A DNA stretch of 5,013 bases from Acetatifactor sp. (GTDB lineage Bacteria > Bacillota > Clostridia > Lachnospirales > Lachnospiraceae), in contig JAILPF010000123.1 in the NCBI GenBank assembly GCA_024699575.1, positions 1-5,013 on the forward strand, in the 5' to 3' direction. A program made the translations under genes and the position numbers. A model generated the notes under the pieces. The model made no database searches. It had not been told where the DNA came from and saw only the letters and a list, made by a program, of their open reading frames with translations. This document shows, one piece after another, positions 1 through 5,013 of this stretch (positions are counted from its first letter, which is position 1; each line of letters starts with the position of its first letter).

Positions 1-9
1 TAGACCGTC

Positions 10-29
10 TGAAAGAACAGCTTCTTTCA
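10..29. repeat. Perfect 8-bp inverted repeat, 4-base spacer
   Basis: TGAAAGAA at 10-17 is exactly complementary to TTCTTTCA at 22-29, with CAGC between them. As RNA this is an AU-rich 8-bp hairpin with a tetraloop. No run of T follows, so it is not a convincing intrinsic terminator for whatever lies upstream of the window. It could be a protein-binding palindrome or a weak transcript-end structure. The sequence shows only the symmetry; any function is inference. Confidence 0.4.
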
Positions 30-57
30 TGATACTTTAGTACTGATTTCCTGCATT

Positions 58-67
58 AAAACGTTTT
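58..67. promoter_or_regulatory. AAAACGTTTT palindrome, possible LacI-family-type operator
   Basis: A perfect 10-base palindrome centred on CG lies about 90 bases before the GTG start of the GGDEF-EAL gene. LacI/GalR-family regulators, including CcpA, often bind palindromes with a central CG flanked by A and T runs. The outer TG and CA positions of a good CcpA cre site are not kept here (TT on the left, GC on the right), so a cre assignment is weak. An AT-rich palindrome of this length could also occur by chance. Confidence 0.2.
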
Positions 68-93
68 GCACCCCAAAAAAACAGGAGGAATAA

Positions 94-120
94 ATGTACA
101 AGGAGAATAAAATGTGTTAG
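94..120 (+). CDS. Possible 8-codon leader peptide (MYKENKMC)
   Basis: An AGGAGGA ribosome binding site at 83-89 stands 4-5 bases before ATG at 94, which opens an 8-codon frame ending in TAG at 118-120. A second AGGAG at 101-105 stands six bases before the in-frame ATG at 112, which would give a two-codon frame ending at the same stop. These sites look better than the GAGGA and GTG used by the large gene that starts at 156. The frame is too short for composition statistics and has no recognised relative. It may be a translated leader that affects initiation of the downstream gene, or the purine-rich stretch may simply resemble ribosome binding sites. Confidence 0.25.
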   Translation: MYKENKMC

Positions 121-144
121 ACTGATGGAAGATTACAGAAAAAC

Positions 145-149
145 GAGGA
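145..149 (+). promoter_or_regulatory. Ribosome binding site that fixes the GTG start
   Basis: GAGGA is followed six bases later by GTG at 156. The reading frame is open upstream only to the TGA at 123-125, and no ATG, GTG or TTG lies in frame between that stop and 156, so this GTG is the only standard start that keeps the whole conserved N-terminus. Confidence 0.65.
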
Positions 150-155
150 CTACCG

Positions 156-2780
156 GTGCAGAAATTGACGTTTCATAATTTGGTTAACAAGGGTGAATTG
201 CAGAAATTACAGGATGAGTTTTGCTCCGTAGCAGGTGTCTCTGCGTATTGCTTGAGTGCAGATGGAGAACAGGTGACTTCTCTGTCTGCAGTTGACGGAC
301 AGCAGGAAATTGTGCAACGATACATGCAGTCTGCTCAGGTGAAGACGGTACTTGAGCGTGTGGAGGACGGTTCCTTGGAGGAACTTGCCATTGAACAGCT
401 GGATGATGATGGGGCAGTTGCGGCGTTATCCATTCGCGCAGATAATCAGGCAATTGTTTCTTGGGTGGTATTTTGCAGTGGAGAGAGAGATTTATCCCGT
501 TTTGAACTTGCACTTGATTTGTTGAGGGATACCAGTTGTGCGCTTGTGGCGATTGAATTGTCTTATTTCAGTGTGGCTGTGGAAAATCAAAGAAGTCGTC
601 ATGAGCAGCAGGAGATGAGTAAAGACCTGCGTATGATAGAGGCGACGACACAGATTGTGCAGCTTCTTGACAGCGATGATGTAATAGAGATCATCATTGA
701 AAAATGGTTGCAGATATTATGTGAATATCTGGGTGTAGATACAGCGCAGGTTTTTCAGATTCATGGTGATGGCCAGCAGATGGATGTGCTCAGTGAGTGG
801 AGAAAAGAGGGGTTGGTTCCCTTTTTTGACCGAACCAGTAATGTTGAGACTTTTTCTTTTCTGCGCTGTCTGAAACCTCTGGTGGTTTCCTATGATAATT
901 TCAACAAAGAATATCGTGACGAGTTGTCTCATACGGAGTTAAAGGCGCTGATTATATTCCCTATTCTCAGCGGGCAGAATACGGAGAATGGCGAAAATAA
1001 CGGCGGGATGGTGTTGTCATTAAACCATAGGCAGCGTGCGCATACCTGGCGGATGGATGAGGTCAAATTCGCGGCGGATGCAGTAAAGGTTCTGCAAAGT
1101 ATTTTGACCAGAAGAATACAGAAAAAAACTCTGGCAAGTTCTTATGCGGCTCTGGAGGCGATTTTGGACAACGTCGGATGTGCTATCTATGTCTCGGATT
1201 CCGAAACAAAGGGGCGTCTGTTTGCAAACCGGATTTTACAGAACACATTTTCGGCAGAACTACGGGATAATACATTTCAAAAATTTATTGATGCAGGTGT
1301 GGAACAGCAGGGAAGCGGTTCGTATGAGACCTGTTTTGAAGACAAAAATACCTGGTATGATCTTACTTACAAAGAAATAGCGTGGGTGGATGGAAGAAAA
1401 GCCATGCTGTATTCTTTATATGACATCACGGATAAAAAACTGTATCAGCGAAAGATTGAACAACAGGCATACACTGATTTCCTGACAGGACTTTACAACC
1501 GTATGTGCTGTGAGAGAGATTTGGCAAAACAGGTTGACGAGGCAAAGAAAACAGGACAGGTAGGTGCAATTTTATATCTGGATCTGGATAACTTTAAGCA
1601 TATCAATGATGGACTGGGGCATCAATATGGAGATGTGTTACTTAAGGCAATTTCAAATGCCTTAAAGAAAATCGAAGGTATCCAAAATACTTGCTACCGA
1701 ATGGGCGGAGATGAGTTTGTTATCATTGTTCCACCGCATTATTATCTTAAATTTGAGAAAATTATAGAAGATATCAAGGCTATTTTCGGCAAACCGTGGT
1801 TTTTAAAAGATGCCGATTACTATTGCACCATGAGTATGGGAATTGTCACATTCCCTGATGCAGGCGAGTCTGTGGCTGACCTTATTAAAAAGGCAGATAT
1901 TGCGATGTATGAGGCAAAAAAAAGTGGTAAGAATCGCTGTTCCACCTATCGCGACGGTATTGATTCGGCATCCGGCAGACGTCTGGATATGGAAAAAAAT
2001 ATGCGCGATGCCACGGTGGACGGTTACCGTGAGTTTGAAATCTATTACCAGCCGATTATCGATGTGGAGCATGGCAAGAGCGAATGCGTAGGTGCGGAAG
2101 CCTTGATTCGTTGGAACAGTGAGAAGCTTGGCTTTATTCCTCCGGCAGAGTTCATACCGCTTGCAGAATACCTTGGGTTAATTAACCCGATTGGTAATTA
2201 TGTGCTACGGGAGGCATGTTTCCACTGTAAACAGTGGAATGACAACGGATATCCGGACTATAAAGTGAATGTCAATCTTTCTGTCGTACAGCTTCTGCAG
2301 ACGGATATTGTGGAAATCGTGGAGAGAGTCTTAAATGATACGAAGATTCTTCCTAAGAATCTTACCTTAGAGGTAACGGAGAGTCTGGCAATCAATGATA
2401 TGGAAAAGATGAAGGAAATTCTGGGGAGGATTAAGGCTCTTGGAGTCAGAATTGCGCTGGATGACTTCGGAACAGGGTATTCTTCCTTAAATCATATCAG
2501 AGAGATTCCCTTTGACATTATTAAAGTAGATCAGAGCTTTGTGCGAGACTTGGCGGAGGATGCGTACTCACAATCCTTTATTAAAATGGTTGCAGAATTG
2601 GGAGAAACCATTGGAGTTTCCATCTGTGTGGAGGGTATTGAAACGGTGGCACAGTATAAAGCTTTGACCGGAATGAAAGTCAAATATATTCAGGGATTTT
2701 TCTTTGACCGACCGATGAAGAGAAGAGAATTTGAAGAAAAATATATCTCTGCTATTGCAAATAAGGAGAAAAACGTGTAA
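156..2780 (+). CDS. PocR-like/GAF/PAS/GGDEF/EAL cyclic-di-GMP protein
   Basis: This 874-residue protein is predicted to make and/or degrade the second messenger cyclic di-GMP; no membrane segment or signal peptide is visible, so it should be cytoplasmic. Domains in order: a PocR-like ligand-binding region (about 10-140, tentative), a polar linker, a GAF domain (about 165-320), a PAS domain (about 325-432), GGDEF (about 435-600) and EAL (about 612-865). The GGDEF domain keeps DFLTGLYNR at 441-449, the metal aspartate in DLDNFKHIND (476-485) and an intact GGDEF at 517-521. The RxxD product-inhibition site is missing: the corresponding residues 508-511 read GIQN. The EAL domain keeps YQPI (631), EALIRW (648), N707, E739, DDFGTGYSSL (769), K790, D792, E826 and Q846, so phosphodiesterase activity is likely. 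Whether the GGDEF domain is a cyclase or a GTP-binding activator cannot be read from sequence. Translation starts at GTG. No terminator separates it from the purine leader. The ligands of the sensor domains are unknown. Confidence 0.95.
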   Translation: MQKLTFHNLVNKGELQKLQDEFCSVAGVSAYCLSADGEQVTSLSAVDGQQEIVQRYMQSAQVKTVLERVEDGSLEELAIEQLDDDGAVAALSIRADNQAIVSWVVFCSGERDLSRFELALDLLRDTSCALVAIELSYFSVAVENQRSRHEQQEMSKDLRMIEATTQIVQLLDSDDVIEIIIEKWLQILCEYLGVDTAQVFQIHGDGQQMDVLSEWRKEGLVPFFDRTSNVETFSFLRCLKPLVVSYDNFNKEYRDELSHTELKALIIFPILSGQNTENGENNGGMVLSLNHRQRAHTWRMDEVKFAADAVKVLQSILTRRIQKKTLASSYAALEAILDNVGCAIYVSDSETKGRLFANRILQNTFSAELRDNTFQKFIDAGVEQQGSGSYETCFEDKNTWYDLTYKEIAWVDGRKAMLYSLYDITDKKLYQRKIEQQAYTDFLTGLYNRMCCERDLAKQVDEAKKTGQVGAILYLDLDNFKHINDGLGHQYGDVLLKAISNALKKIEGIQNTCYRMGGDEFVIIVPPHYYLKFEKIIEDIKAIFGKPWFLKDADYYCTMSMGIVTFPDAGESVADLIKKADIAMYEAKKSGKNRCSTYRDGIDSASGRRLDMEKNMRDATVDGYREFEIYYQPIIDVEHGKSECVGAEALIRWNSEKLGFIPPAEFIPLAEYLGLINPIGNYVLREACFHCKQWNDNGYPDYKVNVNLSVVQLLQTDIVEIVERVLNDTKILPKNLTLEVTESLAINDMEKMKEILGRIKALGVRIALDDFGTGYSSLNHIREIPFDIIKVDQSFVRDLAEDAYSQSFIKMVAELGETIGVSICVEGIETVAQYKALTGMKVKYIQGFFFDRPMKRREFEEKYISAIANKEKNV

Positions 2781-2783
2781 TAT
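2755..2783 (+). promoter_or_regulatory. Candidate sigma-A promoter for the purO-purH operon
   Basis: TTGCAA (2755-2760) and TAATAT (2778-2783) are separated by 17 bases; each matches the sigma-A consensus at four of six positions. Transcription would start near 2790, a few bases before the first paired base of the riboswitch at 2794, which is where such leaders commonly begin. The element lies across the last codons and stop of the GGDEF-EAL gene. The match is only moderate in AT-rich DNA, so read-through from the upstream gene remains an alternative. Confidence 0.4.
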
Positions 2784-2793
2784 ATCCATATGA

Positions 2794-2878
2794 ACTACAC
2801 GACTGGCGGAAAGCAGCATGCTGCGGTGGGATGACCCACAGGGAGTGTAGTATTGTATCGATAGCCGACCGCCTGGGC
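2794..2878 (+). promoter_or_regulatory. ZTP (pfl) riboswitch aptamer
   Basis: This RNA senses ZTP/ZMP (AICAR nucleotides), the signal of 10-formyl-tetrahydrofolate shortage. Helix P1 pairs 2794-2800 with 2845-2851 (seven pairs). The conserved GACUGGCGGAA follows at 2801-2811. P2 pairs GUGGG (2826-2830) with CCCAC (2835-2839) around an AUGA loop and is followed by the conserved GGGAG. After a 12-base linker, P3 pairs GCC (2864-2866) with GGC (2876-2878) and exposes the hallmark CCGCCUGGGCA region. The pseudoknot is perfect: GGCGG at 2805-2809 with CCGCC at 2869-2873. An extra palindrome, GCAGCAUGCUGC (2813-2824), sits between the GGCGGAA segment and P2 and could form its own 4-bp hairpin. The next genes consume ZMP, which supports the assignment. 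The aptamer overlaps a terminator, so it is expected to be an ON switch that works by antitermination. Confidence 0.95.
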
Positions 2879-2910
2879 ACCACTCACAGTGATGTCCGGG
2901 TGGTTTTTTT
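2869..2910 (+). terminator. Riboswitch-controlled intrinsic terminator
   Basis: Bases 2869-2879 pair with 2893-2903 (11 pairs, including three G-U). A single C-A mismatch follows, then four further pairs (2881-2884 with 2888-2891) closed by a CAC triloop. Seven T residues follow at 2904-2910. The 5' arm is made of the same bases that form the aptamer pseudoknot (2869-2873) and the 3' side of P3 (2876-2878), so the terminator and the ligand-bound aptamer exclude each other. Without ZTP/ZMP transcription should stop here; with ligand it should continue into purO, whose ribosome binding site (AGGAGG, 2922-2927) lies just beyond. Confidence 0.92.
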
Positions 2911-2934
2911 GTTGGAAAAATAGGAGGAAAGAGT

Positions 2935-3642
2935 ATGTTATCTTTGGAAAAGGAACTGTGCGGTAATGCATATCCAGGCAGAGGAATTGTGATTGGAAGG
3001 TCTGCAGATGCTAAATTTGCTGTGACTGCATACTTTATCATGGGTAGAAGCTCAAACAGCAGAAATCGTGTATTCGTTACAGAGGGAGAGGGAATCCGCA
3101 CAGAGGCATTTGATCCATCCAAACTGGAGGATCCCAGTCTGATTATTTATGCACCGGTAAGAGTACTGGGTGACACAACAATTGTGACAAACGGTGACCA
3201 GACAGATACCATTTTTGATGGCCTTAAAGATGGGCTGACATTTGAACAGTCTTTGAGAAGCCGTGAGTTCGAACCGGACGGGCCCAACTATACACCGAGA
3301 ATTTCCGGTGCTATGCATATTGCAGACGGTAAATATGATTTCAGTATGTCCATTCTCAAGAGTAACAATGGTGATCCGGATTGCTGTAATCGCTATACCT
3401 ATACTTATGATAATCCAAAAGCCGGAGAGGGAAGATTTATTCATACTTACATGCATGATGGCAATCCTCTGCCCAGCTTTGAGGGAGAACCTAAGGTAGT
3501 GGAAATCGCAGGAGATATTGACAGTTTTACAAACATGGTATGGAATAGTTTGAACGAGGATAACAAGGTATCTCTCTTTGTAAGATATATTGACATTGCT
3601 ACCGGAAAATATGAAACCAGAATTGTAAACAAGAATTGCTAA
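2935..3642 (+). CDS. purO: IMP cyclohydrolase, PurO type
   Basis: This 235-residue soluble protein is predicted to catalyse the last step of de novo IMP synthesis, ring closure of FAICAR to IMP with loss of water. It resembles the PurO family first described in methanogenic archaea (about 200 residues; a fold like that of N-terminal-nucleophile hydrolases), not the cyclohydrolase half of PurH. The family-like segments are YPGRGIVIGRS (13-23), the stretch VRVLGDTTIVTNGDQTDTI (75-93) and NYTPRISGAM (118-127). It is somewhat longer than the archaeal proteins, mainly in the middle and C-terminal parts. ATG at 2935 lies seven bases after AGGAGG. It is the first gene after the ZTP riboswitch and only 12 bases before purH, so the two are surely co-transcribed. 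The neighbour lacks a cyclohydrolase domain, so this gene supplies the missing activity. Family assignment is from remembered motifs, not an alignment. Confidence 0.9.
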   Translation: MLSLEKELCGNAYPGRGIVIGRSADAKFAVTAYFIMGRSSNSRNRVFVTEGEGIRTEAFDPSKLEDPSLIIYAPVRVLGDTTIVTNGDQTDTIFDGLKDGLTFEQSLRSREFEPDGPNYTPRISGAMHIADGKYDFSMSILKSNNGDPDCCNRYTYTYDNPKAGEGRFIHTYMHDGNPLPSFEGEPKVVEIAGDIDSFTNMVWNSLNEDNKVSLFVRYIDIATGKYETRIVNKNC

Positions 3643-3654
3643 GAGGAGAAAATC

Positions 3655-4833
3655 ATGAACGAAATCGAATTAAAATACGGCTGTAACCCGAATCAGAAAC
3701 CTTCAAGAATCTTTATGGAGGATGGAAGCGAACTGCCTGTAACTGTTTTGAACGGCAAGCCCGGATACATCAATTTCCTGGATGCTTTTAACGGCTGGCA
3801 GCTTGTCAAGGAGCTCAAAGAGGCAACCGGTCTTCCGGCAGCAACTTCTTTTAAACATGTGTCTCCCGCCGGTGCGGCAGTAGGTCTTCCTTTGGATGAT
3901 ACATTGGCAAAAATCTATTGGGTGGACGATCTGGGAGAACTTTCTCCTCTGGCATGTGCATACGCAAGAGCGCGTGGTGCGGATAGAATGTCTTCTTTTG
4001 GTGATTTTATCGCATTATCTGATGTATGCGATGTTGATACGGCAAAATTGATTAAGAGAGAGGTATCCGATGGCGTAATAGCACCCGGATATACGGATGA
4101 AGCTCTGGCAATGCTGAAAGAAAAAAAGAAGGGCAATTATAATGTAATCCAGATTGATGAGTCTTATATTCCTGCTCCCATTGAGAGAAAACAGGTATAT
4201 GGAATCACATTTGAGCAGGGTAGAAATGAGTTGGATATCAATCAGAATCTGTTGTCTAACATTGTAACAGAGAATAAGAGAATCCCTGAGGAAGCATTGA
4301 TTGATATGAAGATTGCGTTGATTACCTTAAAATACACACAGTCTAATTCTGTGTGCTATGTAAAGGGTGGACAGGCAATCGGTATCGGAGCAGGACAACA
4401 GTCTCGTATTCATTGTACCAGACTGGCCGGAAGCAAGGCAGACAACTGGTTCTTACGTCAGTCCCCTCAGGTGCTTGGCTTACAGTTCGTGGATGATCTT
4501 GGAAGAGCAAACAGAGACAATGCGATAGATGTATATATGGGTGAAGAATACATGGATGTATTGGCAGATGGCGCATGGGAGAAGATTTTCAAAGTAAAGC
4601 CTCCTGTATTTACCCGTGAAGAGAAGCGAGCATGGCTTGACAAAATGCAGAATGTGACTCTTGGCTCCGATGCATTTTTCCCGTTCTCTGACAATATTGA
4701 GAGAGCACATAAGAGTGGCGTAAAATATATTGCGCAGCCGGGTGGTTCTGTACGTGATGATGCGGTAATTGATTGTTGTAACAAATACGATATGGTTATG
4801 GCATTTACCGGTATCCGCCTGTTCCATCACTAA
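3655..4833 (+). CDS. purH: AICAR transformylase, stand-alone PurH C-terminal domain
   Basis: This 392-residue cytoplasmic enzyme is predicted to transfer the formyl group of 10-formyl-tetrahydrofolate to AICAR ribotide (ZMP), giving FAICAR. It covers only the transformylase part of PurH/ATIC: usual fused proteins have about 520-590 residues, and the roughly 200-residue N-terminal cyclohydrolase domain is absent. The catalytic Lys-His pair is K67-H68 in SFKHVSPAGAAVG. Other family segments are YARARGADRMSSFGDF (103-118), REVSDGVIAPGY (135-146), YTQSNSVCY (227-235), GIGAGQQSRIHCTRLAG (243-259), SDAFFPFSDN (338-347) and the C-terminal RLFHH. These match animal ATIC, as recalled, more closely than the KHANPCG form of Escherichia coli PurH. 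The start is clean, with GAGGAG at 3643-3648 six bases before ATG, and no remnant of a cyclohydrolase domain lies upstream, so this is a true single-domain form and not a truncation. It shares its operon with purO. Confidence 0.95.
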   Translation: MNEIELKYGCNPNQKPSRIFMEDGSELPVTVLNGKPGYINFLDAFNGWQLVKELKEATGLPAATSFKHVSPAGAAVGLPLDDTLAKIYWVDDLGELSPLACAYARARGADRMSSFGDFIALSDVCDVDTAKLIKREVSDGVIAPGYTDEALAMLKEKKKGNYNVIQIDESYIPAPIERKQVYGITFEQGRNELDINQNLLSNIVTENKRIPEEALIDMKIALITLKYTQSNSVCYVKGGQAIGIGAGQQSRIHCTRLAGSKADNWFLRQSPQVLGLQFVDDLGRANRDNAIDVYMGEEYMDVLADGAWEKIFKVKPPVFTREEKRAWLDKMQNVTLGSDAFFPFSDNIERAHKSGVKYIAQPGGSVRDDAVIDCCNKYDMVMAFTGIRLFHH

Positions 4834-4841
4834 TGGAAAAA

Positions 4842-4864
4842 GGGCTGTGAAAAAAACATAGTCC
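4842..4864. repeat. Short inverted repeat with A7 loop after purH
   Basis: GGGCTGTG at 4842-4849 can pair with CATAGTCC at 4857-4864 (eight pairs, two of them G-U), with a loop of seven A. No T run follows on the + strand, so it is not a terminator for purH by itself. Read on the - strand, a T5 run follows, but the two G-U pairs become A-C mismatches and the stem weakens. It may only protect the mRNA 3' end. Confidence 0.25.
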
Positions 4865-4881
4865 CTAAAACAAAGAAGGAT

Positions 4882-4934
4882 AGTGGCCACTGGTTACGAA
4901 TCATTTGGATTCATAATCAGTGGCCATTGCTTTT
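4882..4934 (+). terminator. Long intrinsic terminator of the purO-purH operon
   Basis: Bases 4882-4902 pair with 4908-4928: 21 positions with one C-A mismatch (4897/4913) and two G-U pairs, closed by the loop ATTTG. The base of the stem is GC-rich (TGGCCACTG) and is followed by GCTTTT at 4929-4934. It begins 49 bases after the purH stop. The stem is longer than most intrinsic terminators and the T run is short, but position and symmetry make an operon end the simplest reading. Confidence 0.75.
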
Positions 4935-5013
4935 ATAAACGAAATACTGCATGCTCATCAAAGATGGAATGAGACTGATTTTATCATTTTGCATAAAAAA
5001 CAACAAATATGTT

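Larger units (their letters stand above)
64..163 (+). other. Long-range leader helix covering the GTG start
   Basis: TTTTGCACC at 64-72 is complementary to GGTGCAGAA at 155-163: nine consecutive pairs, one of them G-U. The 3' arm includes the GTG start codon (156-158) of the GGDEF-EAL gene, while its ribosome binding site (145-149) and the 8-codon leader ORF (94-120) lie in the enclosed loop. If the transcript starts upstream of 64, this helix could mask the start codon. The complementarity is directly visible; regulation by it is inference, and the transcription start is unknown. Confidence 0.25.

Noticed and set aside
1..155. Cyclic-di-GMP riboswitch upstream of the GGDEF-EAL gene
   Set aside because: It was looked for because of the gene downstream, but the conserved GEMM-type sequence blocks and paired stems were not found.
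1144..1380. 78-codon + strand frame inside the GGDEF-EAL gene
   Set aside because: It lies wholly within the PAS-coding region in another frame and has no domain; it is a shadow of the main gene.
2790..2834. 14-codon ATG frame inside the riboswitch
   Set aside because: It has no suitably spaced ribosome binding site, and its bases are fully explained by P1, the conserved aptamer core and P2.
2568..3122. 184-codon open frame on the - strand
   Set aside because: It runs antisense to the conserved EAL end, the riboswitch, its terminator and the start of purO; its protein has no recognisable domain, and all overlapped + strand features are strongly supported.
4480..4890. 136-codon open frame on the - strand over the end of purH
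   Set aside because: It is antisense to highly conserved transformylase sequence and has no recognisable motif; the same holds for the other - strand frames inside purO and purH.
4989..5013. TTGCAT as a -35 box for a gene beyond the window
   Set aside because: The matching -10 position would fall at or past the end of the window, so the element cannot be judged.
1..5013. CRISPR array, insertion sequence, tRNA or rRNA
   Set aside because: No regularly spaced repeats, transposase-like protein, terminal inverted repeats or conserved structural RNA other than the ZTP riboswitch was seen on either strand.

Overview
The window reads as chromosomal DNA of a low-to-mid GC Firmicute, most likely a member of the Clostridia (Lachnospiraceae-like). 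The reasons are strong AGGAGG-type ribosome binding sites, moderate GC, a multi-sensor GGDEF-EAL protein, a ZTP (pfl) riboswitch that acts through an intrinsic terminator, and a purine pathway that makes IMP with a PurO-type cyclohydrolase plus a free-standing AICAR transformylase instead of fused PurH. The genus cannot be named from the sequence alone. All convincing genes lie on the + strand.

Layout. Positions 1-155 are a leader with a small inverted repeat, an AAAACGTTTT palindrome, a possible 8-codon leader ORF with its own good ribosome binding site, and a 9-bp long-range complementarity that covers the GTG start of the next gene. Positions 156-2780 encode an 874-residue cytoplasmic cyclic-di-GMP protein: PocR-like N-terminus, GAF, PAS, GGDEF, EAL. 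Both catalytic domains keep their signature residues, but the GGDEF inhibitory (I) site is absent. Positions 2781-2934 hold a near-complete ZTP riboswitch whose 3' half overlaps an intrinsic terminator; a plausible promoter lies across the end of the GGDEF-EAL gene. Positions 2935-3642 (purO) and 3655-4833 (purH, transformylase domain only) form a tight two-gene operon. A long hairpin at 4882-4934 ends the operon. The last 79 bases show no gene.

How the parts work together. The transformylase turns AICAR ribotide (ZMP) into FAICAR using 10-formyl-tetrahydrofolate, and PurO closes the ring to give IMP, so the two genes together replace bifunctional PurH. When 10-formyl-THF is short, ZMP and ZTP accumulate. 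The riboswitch binds them, its pseudoknot holds bases that the terminator needs, and the genes that consume ZMP are read through. The upstream cyclic-di-GMP gene has no terminator after it, so it may feed some transcription into the purine leader, but no functional link can be shown here.

No unknown defence or mobile system was found. The points most worth a second look are the inserted palindromic hairpin in the ZTP aptamer, the split and animal-ATIC-like transformylase paired with PurO, and the structured leader of the GGDEF-EAL gene.
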